Shown: positions 8,621-16,998 of the stretch, piece after piece | Position numbering within the stretch: position 1 is the stretch's first letter | How the letters are laid out: every line of letters begins with the position of its first letter | NCBI GenBank assembly: GCA_905221115.1 | Contig: CAJNBX010000006.1 | Coordinates: forward strand, 37,285 to 101,284 | Origin: a bacterium | GTDB lineage: Bacteria; Bacillota; Bacilli; Lactobacillales; Streptococcaceae | Length of the DNA: 64,000 bases | Direction of reading: 5' to 3' | Made by a program: the position numbers and the translations under genes | Notes under the pieces: model-generated | Told to the model about the DNA's origin: nothing | The model's database searches: none | Seen by the model: only the letters and a program-made list of their open reading frames with translations

Positions 8621-9058
8621 TTAATCCTTCATCTGACTCTCTGCATCAGCCACGACCTGTTCTAAACTGGTCTGACCAAGTTCAGCCTCCATCGCCAGCT
8701 GGATTCTCTCCAATTTTTGATCCAAAACCTCATGAATATGAGCTCCGACTGGGCAATTTGGATTTGGATTGTCATGGAAACTGAAGAGTTGGCCTGTCTT
8801 ACCAAGACACTCAACCGCCTGATAAACATCTAAAAGACTAATGTCTTTGAGGTCCTTGACAATCTCTGTTCCCCCTGTTCCACGCGCTACTGAAATCAGC
8901 TCTGCCTTCTTCAACTGGGACAAGGTTTTTCTGATAATGACAGGATTAACCCCAACACTAGCAGCCAAAAAATCACTAGTCACCTTGCTTTCCTTCCCCT
9001 TGAGGGCAATAATTATCAGCATATGAGTCGCAATGGTAAATCTACTTGGAATTTGCAT
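8621..9058 (-). CDS. Rrf2-family transcriptional regulator
   Basis: 145 residues. The N-terminal winged helix (TSDFLAASVGVNPVIIRKTLSQLKKAELI) is followed by the glycine-rich wing ARGTGGTEI. Only two cysteines are present (in ECLGKTG and NPNCPVG), so the three-cysteine iron-sulfur site of IscR is not met. It looks more like the YwnA-type branch, which senses electrophiles or oxidants through cysteine. A single gene; targets unknown. Confidence 0.88.
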   Translation of the reverse strand: MQIPSRFTIATHMLIIIALKGKESKVTSDFLAASVGVNPVIIRKTLSQLKKAELISVARGTGGTEIVKDLKDISLLDVYQAVECLGKTGQLFSFHDNPNPNCPVGAHIHEVLDQKLERIQLAMEAELGQTSLEQVVADAESQMKD

Positions 9059-9133
9059 ACTCTTCTCCTTTTTACGAGGCTAGCCTACCTCTACTCTTCT
9101 TTTTCTTTTATTATACCCTTTTTAGTTGTAATG

Positions 9134-9976
9134 TCAATCATTACCACTTTTCAGCCAAGCATCTAATTCCTTATCATAGCCCTCTTTCTGGGCCAATTCT
9201 CTCAGAAATTCCTGATGATGAGTATGGTGGATACCATTGACCAGACTTTCATAGTAAACCTCAAAATAAGGGAGTTTGAGGTCTTTAGCTAGCTGCAATT
9301 CAGCTGCCACATCGTAGTCCACCCGACGGAAATCCATATCTACCAAGCCTTTGTCATCAAACTCCAAAATCATATACTGGGCCCGCAAGTCCTTCCGCAA
9401 CTGGGCATCCAAAAAGAAAGGTTGTCCAATTGAACCCGGATTGACAATCAATTGCCCACCAGTACCGTAACGAAGCAACTGCTGGTGAATATGACCATAA
9501 ACAGCAATATCACAAGGGGGATTGGTCACCAAGCGGTCAAAATCCTCTTGCGCTCCAGTATGAATCAACTCTCTCCCCCAATTCTTATCAGGCAGATGAT
9601 GACTAATTCCCACCGTCAAATCCCCAAACTGACGATGGAGCTGGAGAGGTTGATTGTGGAGCAGTTCAATTTCTTCTCGGGAAATTTCCTCTAAAACATA
9701 CTGACACTGGCGCAAGAGATAACGTTGGCTGGGACGAGTCTGATCCAATTCCTTGCGGACACCATGCCACAGACTGTCTTCCCAGTTTCCCAAAACTCTA
9801 GCCGTAATCGGTAGTTGATCCAACAAGTCCAAAATCCTTCTACGCCCTGTTCCCGGCATGAGAATATCTCCCAAAAGCCAGTATTCATCCACTCCTAACT
9901 GCCGAGCATCTGCCAAAACAGCCTCCAAGGCGGTGGTATTTCCATGAATATCTGAAAGAAGAGCTATTTTTGTCAT
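9134..9976 (-). CDS. Calcineurin-like metallophosphoesterase
   Basis: 280 residues with the metal-binding motifs in order: LLSDIHGNTTALEAVL (residues 6-21), LGDILMPG, GNWED, a histidine segment GISHHLPD, and YGHIHQQ. This is the YfcE-like set for a two-metal phosphodiesterase or phosphatase. Substrate unknown. No signal peptide. It is divergent from psaR, with the two starts about 110 bases apart. Confidence 0.88.
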   Translation of the reverse strand: MTKIALLSDIHGNTTALEAVLADARQLGVDEYWLLGDILMPGTGRRRILDLLDQLPITARVLGNWEDSLWHGVRKELDQTRPSQRYLLRQCQYVLEEISREEIELLHNQPLQLHRQFGDLTVGISHHLPDKNWGRELIHTGAQEDFDRLVTNPPCDIAVYGHIHQQLLRYGTGGQLIVNPGSIGQPFFLDAQLRKDLRAQYMILEFDDKGLVDMDFRRVDYDVAAELQLAKDLKLPYFEVYYESLVNGIHHTHHQEFLRELAQKEGYDKELDAWLKSGND

Positions 9977-10087
9977 ATTTATCTCCTCGTTTTTTCTCTT
10001 GCAATAAGTATAACATAAAAAGTCACAGCTAGAGAAATCTAGCTTTTTTTGATATACTAGATAAAGATATTAGACAAGAGGAAGCGA

Positions 10088-10738
10088 ATGACCCCTAATA
10101 AAGAAGATTATCTAAAATGTATTTATGAAATCGGCATAGACCTGCATAAAATCACCAACAAGGAAATTGCGGCCCGCATGCAAGTCTCTCCCCCTGCCGT
10201 AACTGAAATGATTAAACGGATGAAAAGTGAAAACCTCATCCTCAAGGACAAGGAATGTGGCTATCTACTGACAGACCTCGGGCTCAAACTGGTCTCTGAG
10301 CTCTATCGCAAACACCGTTTAATTGAAGTTTTTCTAGTCCATCATTTAGACTATACGAGTGACCAGATTCACGAGGAAGCTGAGGTCTTAGAGCATACTG
10401 TCTCGGACCTATTCGTGGAAAGACTGGATAAACTGCTCGGATTCCCCAAGACCTGCCCCCACGGAGGAACCATTCCAGCCAAGGGAGAACTTCTGGTTGA
10501 AATCAACAACCTACCACTAGCTGATATCAAGGAAGCTGGATCCTACCGTCTGACTCGGGTACACGATAGCTTTGACATTCTCCATTATCTGGACAAGCAC
10601 TCACTTCACATCGGAGATCCGCTCCAAGTCAAGCAGTTTGATGGCTTCAGCAATACCTTCACTATCCTCACTAAAAATGAAGATTTACAAGTGAATATGG
10701 ACATTGCCAAACAACTCTATGTCGAGAAAATCAACTAA
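10088..10738 (+). CDS. psaR: Manganese-dependent repressor PsaR (DtxR/MntR family)
   Basis: 216 residues. The N-terminal winged helix (KITNKEIAARMQVSPPAVTEMIKRMKSENL), the metal and dimer domain (HRLIEVFLVHHL, HEEAEVLEHTVSD, CPHGGTIP) and the C-terminal SH3-like domain are all present. In pneumococci this protein with Mn2+ represses psaBCA, pcpA and prtA, and Zn2+ relieves repression. A matching operator lies at 19007-19026 before psaB. It has its own terminator just downstream. Confidence 0.95.
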   Translation: MTPNKEDYLKCIYEIGIDLHKITNKEIAARMQVSPPAVTEMIKRMKSENLILKDKECGYLLTDLGLKLVSELYRKHRLIEVFLVHHLDYTSDQIHEEAEVLEHTVSDLFVERLDKLLGFPKTCPHGGTIPAKGELLVEINNLPLADIKEAGSYRLTRVHDSFDILHYLDKHSLHIGDPLQVKQFDGFSNTFTILTKNEDLQVNMDIAKQLYVEKIN

Positions 10739-10756
10739 TTTCTCAAGTCACCCACT

Positions 10757-10787
10757 AACCCTGAAAGTTTAATTTTCAGGGTTTTAT
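10757..10787 (+). terminator. psaR terminator
   Basis: AACCCTGAAA pairs with TTTTCAGGGTT, followed by TTATTTC. Confidence 0.85.
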
Positions 10788-10857
10788 TTCTATCATTTGA
10801 TTTTGCTTTCATTTTATTATAAAATCGATGTAAAAAACAAGAAAGATACCTTAACCT

Positions 10858-11568
10858 ATGAAAAAATCATTAAAAATTTTTGCGACATCTAAATGGTTTG
10901 ACCTCTTCGGAGTTGCTTTGGTCGTTGGAATTGCGATTGCATCTGGCTACCTCAACTCCCGTCTCGACAAATTCGTAAACTGGGGACCATGGACAGCTCT
11001 TGTTCCCTTTGGATTCATTTCCGTAACCAACGTTGGGATTTCCATGTTGTCCACTCGTTTCACGGGAAAATTAAGCAAATGGGGAAATTACTTTGGCATT
11101 GTCAATACGATTTTGTCTGGCACCATTGACTATATCCTTGGAAATAAGGCGGCCATTATCACCTATCCTGTCACCTTCCTCATTTATACCTTTGCTATTA
11201 AGAAATGGGAAGCTTCGCAAGAAGGCAGACCCAACCAAATGAGCCAAAAACAGCTAAAATTGGCGGCCATCATCATTTCCATCATCGCCTTCCTCTTTGC
11301 CTTTGCGACCAACTATATCGGCTATGGGGGCAAGATGAATCTCCTGGCCTACGTAACAACTATTGCCTTTGCACTGTCTCTCATTGCCAATGCTTTGAAT
11401 GCATTGAAACTGACAACTCAGTGGGGATTTTGGTTGATTTACAATTTCGTTCAGCTGACAAAGGCTGGCATTCAAGGAAACTTTGCCAATATCGGAAAAT
11501 ACATCTTTTATATCCTCAATGCAATCGGAGCTTTATTTGTATGGAATGATGAAGAAGTGGAACAATAA
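10858..11568 (+). CDS. PnuC-like nicotinamide (riboside) transporter
   Basis: 236 residues with about seven membrane segments and a short cytoplasmic loop near residue 118-135. The final part, WGFWLIYNFVQLTKAGIQGN, resembles the W-N-x signature region of PnuC transporters, which bring in nicotinamide riboside by facilitated diffusion. I recognise the family from topology and this segment, not from a full motif set. No second gene is obviously co-transcribed. Confidence 0.6.
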   Translation: MKKSLKIFATSKWFDLFGVALVVGIAIASGYLNSRLDKFVNWGPWTALVPFGFISVTNVGISMLSTRFTGKLSKWGNYFGIVNTILSGTIDYILGNKAAIITYPVTFLIYTFAIKKWEASQEGRPNQMSQKQLKLAAIIISIIAFLFAFATNYIGYGGKMNLLAYVTTIAFALSLIANALNALKLTTQWGFWLIYNFVQLTKAGIQGNFANIGKYIFYILNAIGALFVWNDEEVEQ

Positions 11569-11687
11569 GAGGGAAATAAAATAAAGAAATCTAATAGAAT
11601 CTCCTTGCTAAAATTTTTTATCATTTTACTTGTATCTCCCATTCTTTTGGAGTAAAATGAAGCTAGATAAAAGAGGGAGGTCATCTT

Positions 11688-12101
11688 ATGAAAAATCTCT
11701 TTAGAATCCATTTTACAGCAATTGCAGTTATCGATTTGCTACTATTTGCATTTTTCAACACTAGACCCGAGACAGCTTTAGAATGGCTCTTGCTCTCTGG
11801 CTTTATTTTCATCCTTGCTCAAGGACTCCTGCTATTTCGCTTGGTCAATCGACTCAAAAAACATTTCTCTGAGCTTGATCCTCAAATCAATAAAAAGATT
11901 CGCTTCTACTATTTGGGGGTTCTCACCATTGATTTTCTATTATTTATCCTCTTCGCCTTCATTAGTTCTCAGCGATTTTCCACTCTTATGCCAATCGTCA
12001 CTGCTTGTCATTCTACTTTATATTATAGGACAACTGACTACCTAAGAGAAAACTATCCTGACTTTTACAACAAACATATCTCTTTGTGGGAATGTCTCTA
12101 A
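11688..12101 (+). CDS. Small membrane protein, first of a tandem pair
   Basis: 137 residues with four hydrophobic segments and a basic, aromatic loop (RLVNRLKKHFSELDPQINKKIRFYY). I do not recognise a named family. The gene that follows after an 18-base gap encodes a protein of exactly the same length with the same layout. Shared features are a membrane pair, HFS-L--QI at mid-length, and a C-terminal P-x-x-x-x-x-I-S-x-W pattern. AGGGAGG upstream supports the start. Confidence 0.75.
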   Translation: MKNLFRIHFTAIAVIDLLLFAFFNTRPETALEWLLLSGFIFILAQGLLLFRLVNRLKKHFSELDPQINKKIRFYYLGVLTIDFLLFILFAFISSQRFSTLMPIVTACHSTLYYRTTDYLRENYPDFYNKHISLWECL

Positions 12102-12119
12102 GGAAAAGGAGGTTTTATC

Positions 12120-12533
12120 ATGAAAAAAATCATATCCATCAAAACCATTCAACTCCTTATCATCGATGGAATTATGCTGGCATTTTTGACATTTAAAGAG
12201 GGACTTACTTGGGATTGGATTTTGATTTATAGTGGTTGGCTCATTTTCTTTCATCCTGTGCTATTGACCTATCTTTCCAACCAACTTTGTGACCACTTTA
12301 GTCAACTCTATTCCCAGATTAGACCGAGATTCTGGCGTTTTGCTTTACAAATTCTCCTATGGGATAGCCTGATCATTCTCTCCTTGCTGTTTTTAAGTGG
12401 TGTCCCACTTTTCCTTCAGGGAAGTCTCCTCATCCTAGGACATCTCATCCTTTCCTATCGCATAAGCCAAAGACTGAAAAGAGACTTCCCCCAAGCCTAT
12501 CAAGAACCGATTTCTTTTTGGAATATTTTATGA
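12120..12533 (+). CDS. Small membrane protein, second of a tandem pair
   Basis: 137 residues, a divergent paralogue of the preceding gene. It has four hydrophobic segments, a mid-protein CDHFSQLYSQIRPRFWRF resembling KHFSELDPQINKKIRFYY, and an end EPISFWNIL resembling KHISLWECL. Strong AAAAGGAGG upstream; almost certainly in the same transcript. Such pairs may act as a heterodimer, but no function is known to me. Confidence 0.75.
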   Translation: MKKIISIKTIQLLIIDGIMLAFLTFKEGLTWDWILIYSGWLIFFHPVLLTYLSNQLCDHFSQLYSQIRPRFWRFALQILLWDSLIILSLLFLSGVPLFLQGSLLILGHLILSYRISQRLKRDFPQAYQEPISFWNIL

Positions 12534-12543
12534 TAGATGAGAA

Positions 12544-12570
12544 AACCAAGCCGGTTGGGCTTGGTCTTTC
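12544..12570. terminator. Bidirectional terminator
   Basis: AACCAAGCC-GGTT-GGGCTTGGT followed by CTTTCTT, between the membrane-protein pair and dtd, which converge. Confidence 0.85.
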
Positions 12571-13014
12571 TTATCTATTTTTCGTATCAAGGATAATGGT
12601 AACCGGTCCGTCATTGACCAGCTCAACCTGCATATCCGCTCCAAAGATGCCTGTCTGAACGGGCACTTCTTGCGCTAGTTTTTGATTGAAAGCGTCATAG
12701 AAGTCTGATGCCATATCAGGCTTGGCTGCCCCTGTAAAGGCTGGACGATTGCCTTTCTTAGTATCCGCAAAGAGGGTAAACTGAGAAATAGAGAGGATTT
12801 CTCCTTCAATATCCTTGACAGACAGGTTCATCTTGCCTTCTGCGTCTGAAAAAATCCGCATGTTGACCAGTTTTCTCACAGCATAGTCCAAATCTTCCTC
12901 TTGGTCCTCTGGTCCAACTCCAACCAGCAATAAGAGCCCCTGATTGATTTTTCCCTGAACCTGACTTTCGATACTCACTTGGGCTTTTGTAACCCGTTGG
13001 ATAATGATTTTCAT
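12571..13014 (-). CDS. dtd: D-aminoacyl-tRNA deacylase
   Basis: 147 residues, the usual length. Family segments are [15 protein letters not shown] at the start, [18 protein letters not shown] (catalytic region near residue 77-94) and [12 protein letters not shown] at the end with the GP cis-dipeptide of the partner subunit. It removes D-amino acids mischarged on tRNA. It follows relA by 29 bases, the common Gram-positive arrangement. Confidence 0.97.
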   Translation of the reverse strand: MKIIIQRVTKAQVSIESQVQGKINQGLLLLVGVGPEDQEEDLDYAVRKLVNMRIFSDAEGKMNLSVKDIEGEILSISQFTLFADTKKGNRPAFTGAAKPDMASDFYDAFNQKLAQEVPVQTGIFGADMQVELVNDGPVTIILDTKNR

Positions 13015-13043
13015 AATAGCCTTTCTAGTAGAAGCTCGGACAA

Positions 13044-15266
13044 TTAGCCATTGGTACGTTTAACAGAGTAAACTTCTGGCACACTCTTAATCTTGTCCAC
13101 AACCGTAGTCAGCGTAGAGAGATTAGCAATGCCAAAGGATACATGGATATTAGCAAATTTCATATCCTTAGTTGGTTGGGCGTTGACTGTTGAGATATTC
13201 TTGGTTGTGTTTGAAAGAACTTGCAGTACATCGTTCAACAGTCCTGTACGGTTGAGGCCATAAATATCGATATGGGCCATATACTCCTTATTTGAGCTAG
13301 AGTACTGGTCTTCCCATTCCACATCAAGGAGACGTTGCTCGTAGTTTTCTTGGGCACGCAGGTTCATACAGTCCACACGGTGAATAGCTACACCACGCCC
13401 CTTGGTAATGTAGCCGACAATATCGTCACCAGGCACTGGATTACAACACTTGGCAATCCGCACTAGGAGACCTGAGGCTCCCTCAATAACCACACCCCCC
13501 TCATGCTTGACCTTGAGGGTTTCTTTGTTCTCAACCTTGACCTCGCCACCTTTGACAAGTTCTTCTGCCTCAGCCTTGGCCTTGGCACGTTCTTCTTCAC
13601 GACGTTCCTTTTCAGTCAGACGATTAAAGACAGTAATAGCACCGATTTCGCCAAAACCAATGGCCGCAAAGAGAGATTCTTCTGTCTTGTAGCTGGTCTT
13701 TTGCAGGACTTGGTCCATATGACGCTTGTCCATGAATTTATTGGCCACATAGCCATTTTCTTGGAACTGGGCCATCAACATCTCACGACCCTTGTTGACA
13801 GACAATTCCTTATCTTGGTTTTTAAAGAACTGACGAATCTTGTTTCGCGCCTTACTGGTCTTGACCATATTGAGCCAATCACGGCTCGGTCCAAAGGAGT
13901 TGGGGTTGGTGACAATTTCAACCTGATCCCCTGTCTTGAGCTTGGTTGTCAGTGGAACCATGCGACCATTGACCTTGGCACCAGTCGCTTTTTCACCAAC
14001 TTTAGTATGGATTTCGTAGGCAAAGTCAATCGGTCCTGAGTCTTTTGGAAGAGAGCGGACAGCCCCATCTGGGGTAAAGACATAAATCTCCTCAGCCAGA
14101 TAGTTTTCCTTAACTGAATCCACAAATTCCTTGGCATCATCAGCCTGATCTTGGAGCTCCATCATCTCCTTGATCCAGTTCATCCCAATAGCTGATTCCT
14201 TGCTGTTGACCTGCCCCTTAACACCTTTCTTATATGCCCAGTGAGCCGCAACTCCGTACTCAGCCACCTCATGCATGGCCTTAGTTCGAATCTGGAATTC
14301 AATCGGCCCTTTTGGCCCATAAACAGTCGTATGGATAGACTGGTAACCATTGGCCTTGCGATTAGCGATATAGTCTTTAAAGCGACCTGGCATTGGTTTC
14401 CAAAGTTCATGCACATAACCAAGCATAGCATAAACATCACTTTGGGTATCTAAAATACAGCGAATGGCAATCAGGTCATAGATTTCCTCAAAACGTTTTC
14501 TCTTATCCTGCATTTTGCGGAAAATAGAGTAAATATGCTTGGGACGACCATAAATCTTTCCTCTCAAGTGATGATCCGTCGTATATTCCTCTAATTTTGT
14601 GACCACCTCATCCACCAAGGCCTCACGCTCCCTACGCTTTTCCTTCATCATATGGGTAATCTTGTAAAACTCCGTTGGATTGAGGTAACGGAAAGATAGG
14701 TCTTCCAATTCCCATTTGACACTGGAAATCCCCAAACGATGGGCAAGTGGGGCATAGATTTCCATGGTTTCTTTGGAAATACGCTCCTGCTTGTCTTTTC
14801 GAAGATGTTTCAGGGTCCGCATATTGTGCAAGCGGTCAGACAGTTTGACCAAGATAACACGGATATCCTCAGACATGGCCATGAGCATCTTGCGATGATT
14901 TTCTGCCAACTGCTCTTCGTGAGACTTGTATTTAACTTTACCAAGCTTGGTAACCCCATCTACGATTACCCGCACATCGGGGCCAAACTCTCTTTCCAAA
15001 TCGTCCAAAGTCGCATCTGTATCTTCTACCACATCATGCAAGAAACCACAAGCTACTGTTACAGCATCCAACTTGAGTTTGGCTAAAATACCTGCCACTT
15101 GGATAGGGTGAATGATATAAGGCTCACCTGATTTGCGATATTGACCACTATGGCATTCCACCGCGTAGACCAAGGCTTTATGGACAAAATGGACATCCTC
15201 TTCCGTTAAATATTCTTTGGTTAAGGCGACAACTTCTTCGCCTGTTAAATTCACTTCTTTTGGCAT
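13044..15266 (-). CDS. relA: Bifunctional (p)ppGpp synthetase/hydrolase (RSH)
   Basis: 740 residues. In order: an HD hydrolase domain ([21 protein letters not shown]), a synthetase domain ([26 protein letters not shown]), a TGS domain ([23 protein letters not shown]) and a C-terminal zinc-finger/ACT region ([31 protein letters not shown]). Full length, with the hydrolase residues intact, so it should both make and degrade the stringent-response alarmone. First gene of a probable relA-dtd operon. Confidence 0.97.
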   Translation of the reverse strand: MPKEVNLTGEEVVALTKEYLTEEDVHFVHKALVYAVECHSGQYRKSGEPYIIHPIQVAGILAKLKLDAVTVACGFLHDVVEDTDATLDDLEREFGPDVRVIVDGVTKLGKVKYKSHEEQLAENHRKMLMAMSEDIRVILVKLSDRLHNMRTLKHLRKDKQERISKETMEIYAPLAHRLGISSVKWELEDLSFRYLNPTEFYKITHMMKEKRREREALVDEVVTKLEEYTTDHHLRGKIYGRPKHIYSIFRKMQDKRKRFEEIYDLIAIRCILDTQSDVYAMLGYVHELWKPMPGRFKDYIANRKANGYQSIHTTVYGPKGPIEFQIRTKAMHEVAEYGVAAHWAYKKGVKGQVNSKESAIGMNWIKEMMELQDQADDAKEFVDSVKENYLAEEIYVFTPDGAVRSLPKDSGPIDFAYEIHTKVGEKATGAKVNGRMVPLTTKLKTGDQVEIVTNPNSFGPSRDWLNMVKTSKARNKIRQFFKNQDKELSVNKGREMLMAQFQENGYVANKFMDKRHMDQVLQKTSYKTEESLFAAIGFGEIGAITVFNRLTEKERREEERAKAKAEAEELVKGGEVKVENKETLKVKHEGGVVIEGASGLLVRIAKCCNPVPGDDIVGYITKGRGVAIHRVDCMNLRAQENYEQRLLDVEWEDQYSSSNKEYMAHIDIYGLNRTGLLNDVLQVLSNTTKNISTVNAQPTKDMKFANIHVSFGIANLSTLTTVVDKIKSVPEVYSVKRTNG

Positions 15267-15413
15267 CTCTACTCTCCAATTCTTCCTACCATTTTATCAC
15301 TTTTTTAAGAATATGAAAACTAGATTGGAACAGAATAAGAAAAAAATAATTCAGAATTGCTTGATAATTCTGAATTATTAGTATATAATATATTACGAAG
15401 TTAGATTTTAAAC

Positions 15414-15556
15414 TTAGGTGATAGAAGGAGAGATAGACCAACGGAAACCATATTGTAACCCAAAGACTTTCTGACTTCCCTCAATTTCCTTGAAGATACG
15501 AAAGCTAAACAGTGGAACTCGTGTCACATACACTGGTACCTTGACTGGATTTTGGA
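15414..15556 (-). pseudogene. Unassigned coding remnant next to a BOX element
   Basis: A minus-strand frame without a start codon reads FQNPVKVPVYVTRVPLFSF and continues to RWSISPSIT before TAA at 15414-15416. The frame is closed upstream by TAA right beside the BOX element at 15561. It looks like the C-terminal end of a gene lost through insertion or deletion. I do not recognise the family. The rest of the 488-base gap between relA and the next gene holds only the BOX element. Confidence 0.3.
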
Positions 15557-15560
15557 ATTA

Positions 15561-15702
15561 ATACTCAATAAAAATCAAAGAGCAAACTAGCCGCAGGTTG
15601 CTCAAAGCACCGCTTTGAGGTTGTAGTTAAGACTGACAAAGTCAGTCACATATATACGTCAAGGCGACGTTGACGCGGTTTGAAGAGATTTTCGAAGAGT
15701 AT
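15561..15702 (-). repeat. BOX element (boxC-boxB-boxA orientation)
   Basis: Begins ATACTCAATAAAAATCAAAG and ends TTTTCGAAGAGTAT, the two ends of the mitis-group BOX repeat, with one boxB-like segment (CACCGCTTTGAGGTTG...GACAAAGTCAGTC) between. Confidence 0.85.
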
Positions 15703-15754
15703 AAAAATCCTCAAGATACTTTCTTTTATCCTTTAGTTTATAAGGAGAACACCT

Positions 15755-16018
15755 ATGAAAAAAACTGCTATTTCTATCTTTGCTCTCCTAGTTTTAGGAG
15801 TTAGCTGTTTGTTCCTATTCAGCCAGCAAAGTTATAAAAAAACAGTCGTTCAATACTATGCTAACGACCAGAACCTGCCCAATAGGATAACTTATAGTGA
15901 ATATAGCGACAAACGAGAAGCCAACTACGGTGGCACTCTAAACATCACGTCTATCAAACAAGCTAATGACGGAGTTTATGCAACCTATGAAGGGCAATTG
16001 ACACCTCTCCAATATTGA
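15755..16018 (+). CDS. YxeA-family small secreted or lipid-free exported protein
   Basis: 87 residues. A hydrophobic N-terminal segment (residues 5-24) serves as signal peptide or anchor. A small extracellular domain follows with paired strands (YSEYSDKREANYGGTLNITS). Size and layout suit the YxeA (DUF1093) family of unknown function. AAGGAG precedes the ATG. It lies between two BOX elements. Confidence 0.65.
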   Translation: MKKTAISIFALLVLGVSCLFLFSQQSYKKTVVQYYANDQNLPNRITYSEYSDKREANYGGTLNITSIKQANDGVYATYEGQLTPLQY

Positions 16019-16114
16019 TAAATTGATAACCAGCCTGTCTTCATCTAGTCATGCTGGTTTTTAAGTTCATTCTAAATCCTTACCTATTCTTCCCAACTGT
16101 GCTATACTTAATTT

Positions 16115-16219
16115 ATACTCAATGAAAATCAAAGAGCAAACTAGGAAACTAGCCGCAGGCTGTACTTGAGTACGGCAAGGCGACGTTGACGCAGTTTGAA
16201 TTTGATTTTCGAAGAGTAT
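16115..16219 (-). repeat. BOX element lacking boxB (boxC-boxA)
   Basis: Begins ATACTCAATGAAAATCAAAG and ends TTTTCGAAGAGTAT; boxC (CTAGCCGCAGGCTG) and boxA (CAAGGCGACGTTGACGCAG) are directly joined. It lies about 28 bases before the metallo-hydrolase start and may affect its expression. Confidence 0.85.
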
Positions 16220-16247
16220 TAGTGCATTCTTTGAGATTGGAGCCAAT

Positions 16248-16877
16248 ATGAAAATCCATAAAACTGTGAATCCTGTTGCCTATGAAAACACCTATTACCT
16301 AGAAGGCGAAAAGCACCTTATCGTAGTAGATCCTGGCAGCCATTGGGAAGCCATTCGTCAGACAATCGAGAAGATCAATAAACCGATCTGCGCTATTCTC
16401 TTGACCCACGCCCATTATGACCATATCATGAGTCTGGACTTGGTTCGCGAAACTTTTGGCAATCCTCCTGTCTATATCGCAGAGAGTGAAGCCAGCTGGC
16501 TCTATACTCCTGTCGATAATCTCTCTGGTCTCCCTCGTCATGATGATATGGCAGATGTGGTCGCAAAACCTGCTGAACACACCTTTATCTTTCATAAGGA
16601 ATATCAACTGGAGGAATTTCGTTTCACTGTCTTGCCAACACCAGGGCACTCTATCGGCGGTGTTTCTATCGTCTTTCCTAATTCTCACCTAGTCTTGACG
16701 GGAGATGCTCTGTTCCGTGAAACAATCGGACGGACCGACCTTCCCACTGGTAGTATGGAACAACTTCTTCACAGTATCCAGACCCAACTCTTCACCCTAC
16801 CAAACTACGATGTCTATCCAGGACATGGTCCAGCTACTACTATCGCTCACGAAAAAACCTTCAATCCCTTTTTCTAG
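16248..16877 (+). CDS. Metallo-beta-lactamase-fold hydrolase, glyoxalase II-like
   Basis: 209 residues. Zinc ligands are visible as THAHYDH (about residues 46-52), GHSIGG, LTGDALF and a final GHGP. The size and the order PGH-S / GD-LF / YPGHGP match small glyoxalase II-like hydrolases; the pneumococcal orthologue sits in the same place. The true thioester substrate is not certain. A convergent terminator separates it from pepO. Confidence 0.88.
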   Translation: MKIHKTVNPVAYENTYYLEGEKHLIVVDPGSHWEAIRQTIEKINKPICAILLTHAHYDHIMSLDLVRETFGNPPVYIAESEASWLYTPVDNLSGLPRHDDMADVVAKPAEHTFIFHKEYQLEEFRFTVLPTPGHSIGGVSIVFPNSHLVLTGDALFRETIGRTDLPTGSMEQLLHSIQTQLFTLPNYDVYPGHGPATTIAHEKTFNPFF

Positions 16878-16931
16878 CAAGATGATGATAATCGAAATTT
16901 AAGTAAACTATCCAGTAAATCTTTCCATTAC

Positions 16932-16978
16932 AAAAGGCATCCTATCAAGGTTTTCACACCTGACAGGATGCCTTTTTC
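16932..16978. terminator. Bidirectional terminator
   Basis: AAAAGGCATCCTATCA pairs with TGACAGGATGCCTTTTT (one mismatch) between the hydrolase and pepO. Confidence 0.9.
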
Positions 16979-16998
16979 TGATGACTAGATTTTTTGCA

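Noticed and set aside
13503..14039. 178-codon plus-strand frame opposite relA
   Set aside because: Lies wholly antisense to a well-supported full-length relA and has no domain or ribosome-binding site; a shadow frame.
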